NCBI GenBank assembly: GCA_036346395.1
Contig: CM070599.1
Span: 14,251,232-14,315,231 of the forward strand
Origin: Hsuehochloa calcarea
Lineage: Eukaryota > Streptophyta > Magnoliopsida > Poales > Poaceae
Direction: 5' to 3'
Length of the DNA stretch: 64,000 nt
Shown: one piece after another, positions 10,346-19,086 of the stretch
Position numbering within the stretch: the stretch's first letter is position 1
How the letters are laid out: every line of letters starts with the position of its first letter
The notes under the pieces: model-generated
Databases searched by the model: none
The model's input: only the letters and a program-made list of their open reading frames with translations
Told to the model about the DNA's origin: nothing
Translations under genes and position numbers: made by a program

Positions 10346-11084
10346 TAGTAGCGCCATTTCCCCCCTACCGTGCCAGTTTATTCGCTGTGCGTTAAGCCAC
10401 GAGCCAAGTCCTAACCCTACTCACTCGAAATCAATCCTCAATCCCCACCCTCCTCCCCTATCCTCCCCCACCCCCGGTCACTGTCGCTGTTGCAGATCCC
10501 CCGCCATCGACACCTCCACGTCCTCCTCCTCCCCATACTCCTCCTCCTCTTCCTCCTCCCTCAACGTTCCACCGCCTCCACCTCCGCGCCGCTGCCTCCC
10601 TCCTCCACCGCCTCTGCAGCCGTCTCATCCACTGAAATTGGTGTCGCCTCCTCGTCTGCCGCCGCCGTCCCACTCGTCCTGCTCCGCCTCCACCGCCATC
10701 TCATCCCACACCGCGGCCGCCGTAGCAGATCCACTCAAATCGGCGATGCCGCAGCACCTAACGCCGCCGGTCTCCTCGTCTGCCGCCTCGGAACCCGGCA
10801 GCACCATCCTCCTCTTTCGTCACCTCCTCCTCGTCGTCTGCCGCCGCCGCAACAGCCGACTCCTTCATCCTCCTCGTCGTCTGCTGCCGCCGCCGTAGTT
10901 TCCAATGTCGGTGACCTCAGGTACAACCTTTCCTACACCCCATCTCCGCACAAATATCATACCTTTCTTTCTGGAAATTCACCATCTTTTGGATACTTAA
11001 CCTGGTACAATAGAACATCTGCTTGATTTCCAAAAGTTTCTTCACGACAGTTTTCTACACACATTGACTTCCCTTTATTTATGT

Positions 11085-11231
11085 TGAAAATTATACTAGC
11101 AGCTCATGTATTATACCATGTTCACTTTATCATGTTCACATTTTCAATTCACAAGTTGCATGCTTTGGAAGCTAATGTTGACCTCATAATAAGAGATTTG
11201 ATCATGCAAAGTATATTAGAAGCTAAACAAA
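11085..11231 (+). repeat. Copy 1 of a dispersed repeat (partner at 44867-45016)
   Basis: About 145 bases nearly identical to 44867-45016, sharing the CAGCTCATGTATTATACC block, the CATGTTCACTTTATC block and the TGGAAGCTA(A/C)TGTTGACC block. Differences are a few substitutions and a four-base indel. Same orientation in both places. No coding potential. Confidence 0.8.
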
Positions 11232-11430
11232 GGTACCGCATAATTAATTAACAATACAAAGTCACACTTAAAAAAATAAGTATCAAACAGAGTTTAGAGA
11301 TGTTTGTTTGGTAAGGGGGAAATAGGATAGTAAGAAGGAGATCTCATATCAGAAAAGAAGCGAGTAAAACAAGACTTTCCAAGCCAACAGACATTTTAGA
11401 CTACTTGCTAAAATAGCAGAAAAAATATTC

Positions 11431-11490
11431 AACAAGGGAAAGATGCAAACTTGTAATACCAACAAGGGAAAGATGCAAACTTGTAATATC
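11431..11490 (+). repeat. Tandem duplication, 30-bp unit, two copies
   Basis: AACAAGGGAAAGATGCAAAC followed by TTGTAATA(CC/TC) occurs at 11431 and again at 11461. The second copy runs into the LTR start at 11482, so the first may carry a remnant of the LTR terminus. Confidence 0.8.
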
Positions 11491-11937
11491 CCGGTCTGCT
11501 CGTAGTGCAGTCTATGTGGTCCATGAGAAGTTGTGTGGTGGGATTAGTCTCACATTACTTGTGTAAAGAGAGTTGTAGTAGTATATAATGCATATTGCAT
11601 CCAAACGTAGCACCTCCGGGTTAACCCTTTTACACGAAACGAGGATGAAAGTGTAAGTGAGGTGCTATGTGTGCGTGGATCCGCCCCACAGTGGGCTGGG
11701 TATTGAGCGAATTTTGGACCAGAGTGTTACAGATAGTATCAGAGCATCAACCTTCGCTGCAAGGGCGTGTGCGGGATATGGGCACATGCATATGGCGCAT
11801 CGTGCGTGTGGGCCCAGAGTGGACACACGGCATGGCATATGTGCTGGCATTAGACGAACGGACGTGTATTGAGGGGTGGTTCTGGGTATTTGCCATGTAA
11901 ACAGTATGCTGCAGAGGGTGTCAGCCCTTAAGGGGGG
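11482..11937 (+). mobile_element. Short-LTR element: 250-bp LTR, primer-binding site, polypurine tract
   Basis: LTR from TGTAATATCCCGG (11482) to GAGTGTTACA (11731). A TATA-like GTAGTATATAATG lies at about 11576. Directly after it GATAGTATCAGAGC matches the initiator-Met tRNA primer site used by plant LTR elements (TGGTATCAGAGC). About 190 bases of non-coding internal sequence follow, ending in a polypurine tract (TTAAGGGGGG, 11929-11937). Such a tiny internal region fits a TRIM-like or internally deleted element. The sequence after the tract is not a second copy of this LTR but a G-family LTR. Confidence 0.6.
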
Positions 11938-12531
11938 TGATGAGGACATGACTCCTATGGATACAACTATATTCACTATGCTTGCTATTCCAATTACAAG
12001 AGCTCGTACGCGTCAACTTATTTATCAGATAAATTCGTTTATAAGGCTGAGTGTATTATTTGAGAACTCTATGATGTTGCATAACGGAGATGATTTACTT
12101 GTACTTAGGAATCTAGGACTACGACCAGTTTAAGAAGGTCTACGACCAGTTCCGCAAGGTCTACGACCACTTCAAGAACGGCTACGACCAGTTTCACCAG
12201 TACTCGGAGAGCCCAGGACTCGTTGGGAGCAATCTACGATCAGAGAAGCGCGCACAGTACTCATTGGACACAATCTACGACCAGAGATAGCATAGACTCC
12301 TCAAGACCACCCCAGAACTAGTCTTACGACCAGGTCTTCGACCAGAGATACGTGATATGAATAGTGAATAGGTGTTGCGTCACCGTTTTGGACCTTGTAA
12401 GCGTGACGAGCTCGGAGTCCAGGTTGTGTACGCCTCTTTTCACGGCCGCACAACCCTAGGTCGACCTCCTCTCGCCCCTCTATATATATACAGTAGCCGT
12501 CATAGATTATGGTTGAATTTTTCTTAGATTA
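11938..12531 (+). mobile_element. Fragment of a gypsy G-family LTR
   Basis: Starts TGATGAGGACAT and follows the G-element LTRs (23483-35315 interrupted; 41184-41984) through the conserved CAAATTACTCGAGC-like region, the TGTATTATTTGAGAAC block and the CTACGACCA motif array. It also keeps the GTCGGAGTCCAGGTTGTGTA block and the TATATATACAG TATA motif. Similarity stops at about 12531, before the 3' third of the LTR. The CTACGACCA array is longer than in G, with extra copies at 12130-12300. Confidence 0.7.
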
Positions 12532-14481
12532 TTATATCACTTTACAATTTCGTCGTCATAGATTAGGGTTGAATTGTTCTTTTGGAATGAGAGGACACAG
12601 TTTACCCTGTGCAAATGTCTAAGAGGTCTTGGGCTTAGATGTCAATTCCTCTGGTAAACAGATCAGCAAAAGGACATGTAGGCATGTAGCAATCTTATCT
12701 ATCTTATTATTAAAGCGCGTGGAATTGGCTCCCAGCCGCGCTAGCCACGTCACCGAGAAAACGACATCCATCCGATCGCGATCGTCTCTGCTCCGGGCCG
12801 TCGGATTCCGGCGTCTCCTTGCTGTTCGATCGCCTCTCGCGGAGGAATCCTGCAAGGCCCCCGACCAATCTGACCACGGAGAGGCCAATGGGGACGACTC
12901 CGACGAGGACGGTGCGGAAGAGCCGGACGGGCGGCGGCGGAAGCGACGGAGAGGAGATGGTGCAAGCCGTGTTCGGCGCTACCGTCCGACGATCCGGTCA
13001 AGACCGCGTCCCACGACGCCATCATCAAGGGCAACTCCAAGACCGCGACGCGCTCATTGAGGCGAGGTCGCCGACCTCCTCCGCTCCGCGCAAGCACCGC
13101 AGCAGACTCGTGCGCGCCGCCGCAAGCTTTGCCAATGCGCGTCGCCCTCGACGTGTTCGACTCGTCTACATCACCCTTGACGCTGCCCGCCCGAAGCCGC
13201 TCGCACCACTAACGCGTCGTTGAAGTCGCCGAGGCGGCCAACCCCATCACCGAAGTGTCGCCGCTTCTCAAACCGGAGGTGAATGAGGTCTCTGCTTTTT
13301 CAATCGGTTGTTCACTTGTTCATAGCAAAGGTGGTCATTTTCGTATAAGAATTGGGTGAACAACTTTAAATAGTTATATGTGTTGAGCAACTATTGGTGC
13401 TACCTGGTTTGCATATGAACGTAAATTCGCAAATGTCGTGAACTATTGTAAAATACGCACTTAGTTCGTTGTTTGTTCAGTTAGTAATGTATTAAATAAA
13501 CAAGGTTGCGAGGAATTAGAAACTTTTAAGAACCCAAATTGCTACGATTTAGATTTGGTACTATGTGTATGCTTCAACTATTGCTTTGCTAACATATTTT
13601 GGTACTAAAGTCTAGCATATAGGACTCAACGTTAACAACCTAAGAGCAGAAGAAATGAAGAATGCATTGAAAGACTTGATTAACAGTTTAACACATACTT
13701 AGATTTAAATCGCATTCGATATTTCAAATGTTTCCATACACGATGCTTATCTTTAGGCAAGACCATTGTCACTCCAAGGATCACTCAAATCAAGAATCCG
13801 CTTGGTTACGGTGACATCCGGGATGCTTCAGAGCATATGGATGGGACGAGTCATCGAGATTGGCATTGGAGTGTCCTCGCTAAGATTTAAATCAATGCCA
13901 ACACCCTTGACGGCTCGGGCATCATTACTGTCTCAAGATTGGTTAAATTTTTCATCATTCGAGGAGCGTCTTCTTGGCTTTTCGTTTGGTTTGCTTTCGA
14001 CCAGGCATCATGACTTGTCTTATAATCTGACATGGCATACCTTAACTGATCCCTCACAAATGGCATCAAAGTCCATAAGAAGGCGGTTTGGGCATAATCA
14101 TCTTCTGCTTAAGATATACATATAAAATTGATAGAAGGATTCACAACCCAGGCCAACAAAAGGATATGCATTTGTCTTAACTTCTCAAGTCGGTGGTCCA
14201 TGGGACAGCAAAGGATTAAGATTCTTCCGCCAGGTTCTTTCCCTACCAGCTTCTGATCTCCTTTTTAATCTACTATGCAAAGTTCATGCCTATTTAACTT
14301 TGTTTCATCATTGCTTTCCTATTTGATGAGCATATACTACCTACCGTGCTACTATCGAGTCCGTATGTTAGCTATAATGTTGTGAGTTACCCGTGAAGTA
14401 ATTCATGAACTCGTGTCTAATGCACACCATTTTGTTGAAACTCAATGTAAGTCTCACTATTCCTTCTATCTTTTTTCTTTC

Positions 14482-14861
14482 TTGATTTTGAGACTCCTAT
14501 GAACTCGATATATATAACCACTACCTATAATATTTTGAGATTGATCTAATTTGACATTTCCAATGTGTAGAATATAGATATTCTATAGGTAATTTGACCA
14601 ATATCATCGTCACCATCATTGCTCTTATGCTTTTCGGTTTTCACTAACCCTTAATCCTGATAATTATCTAATTGATTTTGAGACTCCTATGAACTCGATA
14701 TATATAACCACTACCTATAATATTTTGAGATTGATCTAATTTGACATTTCCAATGTGTAGAATATAGATATTCTATAGGTAATTTGACCAATATCATCGT
14801 CACCATCATTGCTCTTATGCTTTTCGGTTTTCACTAACCCCTTAATCCTGATAATTATCTA
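14482..14861 (+). repeat. Tandem duplication, 190-bp unit, two copies
   Basis: The unit starting TTGATTTTGAGACTCCTATG occurs at about 14482 and again at 14672. The copies are nearly identical, with one C indel in CACTAACCC(C)TTAATCC, so the event is recent relative to the host Helitron. AT-rich, non-coding. Confidence 0.9.
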
Positions 14862-15160
14862 ATGTATTGTATATAAACATTTTATAGTGTGACAATCGAC
14901 AAGATTATAGTTATTCTTATTCCTTTCATGTTCATTCACTGTAGCCTAAACAGATGAAAAACTACATGATATTTCATATTGGGCTAAAGTACTTAATATT
15001 TACTGTTAGATGCTTATCTTTTCTTAGGTTTATTGATTATACTTATTGTCGCAATTACAATAATACACCTATTGTCAAAAAAAAAATTCAAATCAGTGGC
15101 ATCTGATCCTCTAGAAATTGTGAACATAAATTTAATGATGAAATTAATATGTGCTTGCAG

Positions 15161-15746
15161 ATACAGAGTAAAGAAGTCATACAGTTTTGCACACACTTGA
15201 GGGAGGGAACTTTGTTAATTGCATTCCAGGTTGGGGAGGGAACTATGGTAATTGCATTCCAGGAAACTCTGAATGGTAAGGTGAAAGGCTTTTACAGCGG
15301 GTAATCCTTTTGTGTTTTACAGTTTAGTTGTAAAGAAATTCAGAATGTGATTTTTGGTTCTGTGGATTTTTAGTGTGGCTTTTATAGAGGGTAATCCTTT
15401 TGTGTTTTACAGTTTAGTTGTAAAGAAATTCATAATGTGATTTTTGGTTCTGTGGATTTTTAGTGTGTATGAACTCAATGGGGAGGAGAAGAACATGGTT
15501 GTAACCCAGTTTGAACCGTCTGATGCAAGGCGCTGCTTCCCACGTTGGGATGAACCCTCTTTCAAGGTTTACTACTTTGTTTTTTTTGTACTACTCCCAT
15601 TATCCTTTGGTGATACTGTATTTTTGCTTCTACTTCCATTGCATGTGTACGATCTCAATGGGGTGAGGAAGAGCATGGTCAGAACCCAATTTGAACTCAT
15701 TGATGCAAGGCGCTGCTTCCCATGTTGGGATGAACCCTCTTTCAAG
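15161..15746 (+). pseudogene. Captured fragment of an aminopeptidase M1 (puromycin-sensitive type) gene
   Basis: Exon-like blocks 15161-15300, 15464-15566 and 15647-15746 encode sequence from the N-terminal domain of plant M1 zinc aminopeptidases. These include I-A-F-Q-E-T-L-N-G-K-x-K-G-F-Y and V-T-Q-F-E-P-S-D-A-R-R-C-F-P-R-W-D-E-P. Intron borders are kept: AG before 15161 and 15464, GT after 15300 and 15566. This indicates capture from genomic DNA rather than cDNA. The second exon is present twice, and the first contains an in-frame 33-base duplication around 15203-15268. The catalytic GAMEN and HEXXH regions are absent, so no enzyme could be made. An ORF runs through both exon copies (15444-15830) but crosses former intron sequence. 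Confidence 0.8.
15292..15471 (+). repeat. Tandem duplication, 90-bp unit, covering an intron of the captured gene
   Basis: GGGTAATCCTTTTGTGTTTT and what follows occurs at about 15299 and again at 15389, ending each time in GTGGATTTTTAGTGTG. The unit spans the intron between the first and second captured exons and duplicates its splice sites. Only a few bases differ. Confidence 0.85.
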
Positions 15747-15823
15747 GTTTACTGCTGTTTTTTTTTTGTACTACTCCCTTTATCCTTAGGTGATCCTGTG
15801 ACAACTGATTCTCTAGGCCAACA
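15464..15823 (+). repeat. Tandem duplication, 180-bp unit, duplicating the aminopeptidase exon
   Basis: Unit starting TGTGTATGAACTCAATGGGG (15464) and TGTGTACGATCTCAATGGGG (15644), each carrying the exon and about 75 bases of downstream intron. The copies differ at about one base in eight, so this duplication is older than the 90- and 190-bp ones. Confidence 0.85.
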
Positions 15824-16588
15824 GAGCTAATTTTTTCTTCAGATTTTCAAAACTTAACATAGATATTCAGTGGTATTTTACTACATATACTTCTTTTGCG
15901 CTAGGAAACATATTAAGATGTTAACATGTTTGCTTAGCCATTATGATTCTTCTTCTTTGTTGTTGCTACTGAAGTTGTTTGTGTCTTATCTCCCCCTGTT
16001 TTCTACAAAATAAAAGGTAATATCGTTCCTACCGCCGCGTCTCTTCGAATATTCACTTAAGATACTCTTTATGTCTATTTGAGCCAAAATAACTAAAAAC
16101 AACTAAATAGTATGCTACAATATGCTATAGATAACCATTTTCCCTTATGATTTAATTGCCTTGTTCTGAATTTCAGATTTTCAGTTGTTGTTATGTCTTG
16201 TGAGAAGGACCATATCTCATAATTTAAGGCTAGGTGTCAAGATTGAAAAGGCCAGCTGCCTTCAGGTTAGTTGTACATGAAAATTCAAACCTATTTTTTT
16301 AAAAAAATGTCTTTTGCTTTTGTTGTTTCATATGATTTAGTCTTTATTTCTGGCTTTCTTTGTATTCATTTTGTTAATGCATCAAGTAGAGCGTAATAAT
16401 GAAAAATCTATAAGATGACGCATTGCTAGAATGATCTGTCCTTTTTGAAGAGCGGCATGTCTATGTTTCTTGCCATAATTACGATGACCTTCCATTCATG
16501 TTGTTTTTTTGCTAAATGTAATGCATGTATGCAGAGGTTGTTATTAGTGAAGTTAACTAAGATGCTTACAGCAGACAGCAGCACAAAT

Positions 16589-16797
16589 ATCTCAGCGCCC
16601 CTTACATATCAAAATCCAGCTAACCATACGAAAAAAGTAACTATTAATGTATGCATGTATAAAGTTAACTCATCCAAGCTAACTAATCAAGTATCCCAGC
16701 GCCCCTTACATATCAAAATCCAGCCAACCATACGAAAAAAGTAACTATTAATGTATGCCTGTATGAAGTTAACTCATCCAAGCTAACTAATCAAGTT
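16589..16797 (+). repeat. Tandem duplication, 104-bp unit, two copies
   Basis: CAGCGCCCCTTACATATCAA with its flank occurs at 16593 and 16697, continuing through CCATACGAAAAAAGTAACTA to CTAACTAATCAAGT. Only about four differences. Non-coding. Confidence 0.9.
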
Positions 16798-17871
16798 TGG
16801 CTCAGATGCTCCAAAAAAGTAATTTAGGATAACATAATAATCGGTTGTTCATCAAAGCTGAAGGGTTCACTCCTAATTCTAGATAAAGGTCGCAATGACT
16901 ACTGGGTTGATCAGACAATTTTTCCCCTTCCAAATGCATTCACATTTGTTACTTGTTATGCTTCTCAACTGATTTCAATCTTTAGAGCTATTTGTCAACT
17001 GATTTCGCTACTCGGCATCTATCCAATTGATTTATCTTTCTTCGATACTTACATGTTGCTTGTGCGACAGTTTCTTTGTGATATAACTCTTCATTTTATT
17101 TGGGTTCTTTCGGTAATTGCAATATTTTTTTATTGACGAGGCGATCTTCAGCTAACTTTTATTATTTTTTGATCATTATACGGAATCGCTTATGCAGGCC
17201 CTTCGTATTCTACCCAGCTTTCACAAGTTTTCCTATATTTTTTTCCAATAGACTACATTTATGAACTACAAAGGGGTTAACTAACCCAGTAAAACCTCTG
17301 TATTCTCGTGTCTTTCTTTTTTCCCGACATTCGCTTAGAATCTACAGCAAGCCCAACACATCCTAATCTATCTTCCCCGTCGATTTTTGCTCGCTATTGT
17401 CCCTCCAGTAAAATAGCTTACCACAAACATGTGTGTATATTAGGTTACACATGTAAGCATACGTAGATTCTGCTAGAACTGCTACTCACAAACCATATAA
17501 AAGCTATGCGAATTCATACTGTCTCCTATAATTGGTCTAAATGTGCATGTCTCCTAAGGTCTCGCCATCGTGATGCTATTTTGGCCCCATCATGGCAACT
17601 GTGTACATACATATATTGCTTACCTACTATCTGCATGTCTCTGCTTTTGCTTTGCTACATTACACTACTCTATTCCTTTGTACCATACAAGACACACATG
17701 CTTTTTTTTTCCCTAAACCAATTCTTTTTCTAAATGATCTATTTGTTTATCTTAACACCTTCGAATCTTCCCCACGTAGAGTTAGGCCTCTTGTTTATGC
17801 ATTCTTTTGTACAACAATTTCACTGTCTCAACTCGCCTCACTCTGTAAATCATTCAACCATTTGCTACACA

Positions 17872-17900
17872 GGCGCGGCGTAGCGCGCAGACGTCCCTAG
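17872..17900 (+). other. Helitron 3' terminal hairpin and CTAG end
   Basis: GCGCG / CGCGC stem with a short loop, then AGACGTCCCTAG; the next base is T. This is the canonical Helitron terminator arrangement. Confidence 0.7.
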
Positions 17901-17901
17901 T

Positions 17902-18222
17902 ACAGATATTAAAGCGCTTAGAATTGCCGCTCAACGAGCGCATCCACGTCGACAGGAATACGCGAGCCGTCCGATCGCACCGCCCTCGCCTCTGCGCCGC
18001 CCGATCCGAGGTGCTGCGCCCGCTGGGAAGCCGCGGCCGCAAGAGCTCCACGTCGCCCGGAATACGTGCGCCGTTGGATCGCGCCGCGCGCACATCTCGT
18101 TGCCGCCCGATTCCACCAAATGCGTTTGCTGTGAGCGCGCGAGCGGCCGTCGCTCCTGCGGCCCACGTCGGCCCGCCAGGCCAGCCAACACGGCACGCGC
18201 GAATGCGCAGGTGCTCTTCTAG
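17902..18222 (+). mobile_element. Small non-autonomous Helitron, about 320 bp, abutting the larger one
   Basis: Begins ACAGATATTAAAGCG right after the CTAG|T of the larger element and shares its GC-rich 5' region. It ends with a GCGC-GAAT-GCGC hairpin followed by AGGTGCTCTTCTAG and a T. No coding capacity is supported. The 5' end is atypical (TACAGATATT instead of TCTATA). Confidence 0.55.
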
Positions 18223-18636
18223 TAATTACTTAACGGAAAAGACCTTCAAACCATTTCGTGACAATGTGCCAAAAAGTAATATATTTACCATGTATATTGA
18301 GAATCATAGGCTTGAAGAATTATAGCACAAGATAGATCTAAGATGATTTTAATAAAGTAGTAGAAAAAATACAGATATGTGGCAGGTCAGGTGACATAAT
18401 TGAATTAATTAGCCATTAGCCTCAATGAGTTATTTTCCAGCACTTTGTCTGTGGGTGGGTCGTTTATACAGTTTTGTTTAACAGTTTTTACTGAGGTTTA
18501 TTATCAATTTATCATATATGCCCATCTGGCCCCTTGGAGCTCAATCCAACGTTCTAGACATACTCGGAAAGTACTAGTAAGTATAATCTTATGAGTGTTG
18601 GTGCAAATTTTACTTAATATAGTTACTAGTAGTACA
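18223..18636. other. Unassigned AT-rich stretch
   Basis: No ORF, repeat or terminus recognised between the small Helitron and the possible hAT terminus at 18637. It may be host intergenic DNA. Confidence 0.3.
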
Positions 18637-18838
18637 TCAGGGTGCAAGCGGGACAAATTGTGGTTACCCGCACCGGCCGCCTAGTGTTACACAGGCAAAT
18701 GCGGCGGCCCGTCGAGCATTACGTGGGCATAAGCGGCGGCCACTAACCTACAACTACACGGAGGATCCTTCTTTGATGCACTCATAAAGAAGAAACTAAA
18801 CGGAGAACATACAGGTCCATTTTAATTGGTTTCCAGGT

Positions 18839-19056
18839 TGTAAAAATATGCTTCAGTTAGCAAGTTCTACTCTTCAGTTAGTCCAAATCTTCAGGCTTAG
18901 CACTAGTTTACGTTTCTCAGTACTTTCAGCAACTAATGCCATGAATGTAAGATCTCACGGTTCACTGTCTGACAAATATATATATACAACACACCCAGTA
19001 CTGCATTGTGTGTGGGATTGCAAACTCTTTCTCCCTTCTCTGATTAAGATTTTACA
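18839..19056 (+). repeat. 5' LTR of copia P
   Basis: TGTAAAAATATGC to GATTTTACA. A TATA-like AAATATATATATA lies at 18973-18985. Immediately followed by the primer-binding site. Confidence 0.93.
18973..18985 (+). promoter_or_regulatory. TATA box of the copia P LTR
   Basis: AAATATATATATA about 70 bases before the LTR end; the same motif is present in the 3' LTR near 43755. Confidence 0.45.
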
Positions 19057-19069
19057 TAGTATCAGAGCC
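19057..19069 (+). other. Primer-binding site of copia P
   Basis: TAGTATCAGAGCC, complementary to the 3' end of initiator-Met tRNA apart from one base, directly after the 5' LTR. Confidence 0.8.
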
Positions 19070-19086
19070 TCCTCTTCTCCACAAAA

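Larger units (their letters stand above)
9944..11430. other. UGT 3' flank and unassigned transposon-like sequence
   Basis: 9944-10130 is probably the 3' UTR and flank of the UGT. From about 10130 repeated ACTCGG motifs appear. 10430-10900 is a CCTCC/TCCTC-rich low-complexity stretch. 11041-11430 is AT-rich with no coding signal. The overlapping Pro/Ser-rich ORFs at 10320-11026 reflect simple composition. No gene is supported. Confidence 0.4.
12698..17900 (+). mobile_element. Non-autonomous Helitron, about 5.2 kb, with captured gene fragments
   Basis: The 5' end TCTATCTTATTATTAAAGCGC follows an A, and the 3' end CTAG is followed by T, as expected for insertion between A and T without target duplication. 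Eleven to twelve bases before the 3' end is a GC hairpin (GCGCG, six-base loop, CGCGC; 17873-17888). No Rep/helicase or RPA gene is present, so movement would need enzymes from elsewhere. Inside are captured aminopeptidase M1 exons (15161-15746), a GC-rich segment (12880-13260) that may be a first-exon fragment of another gene, a coding-like fragment near 13756-14235 that I cannot identify, and several tandem duplications. The 5' boundary could be a few bases off. Confidence 0.7.

Noticed and set aside
10320..11026. 192- and 178-codon Pro/Ser-rich ORFs, one with a signal-peptide-like start
   Set aside because: Simple TCC/CCT composition makes all frames open; no domain and no splice context.
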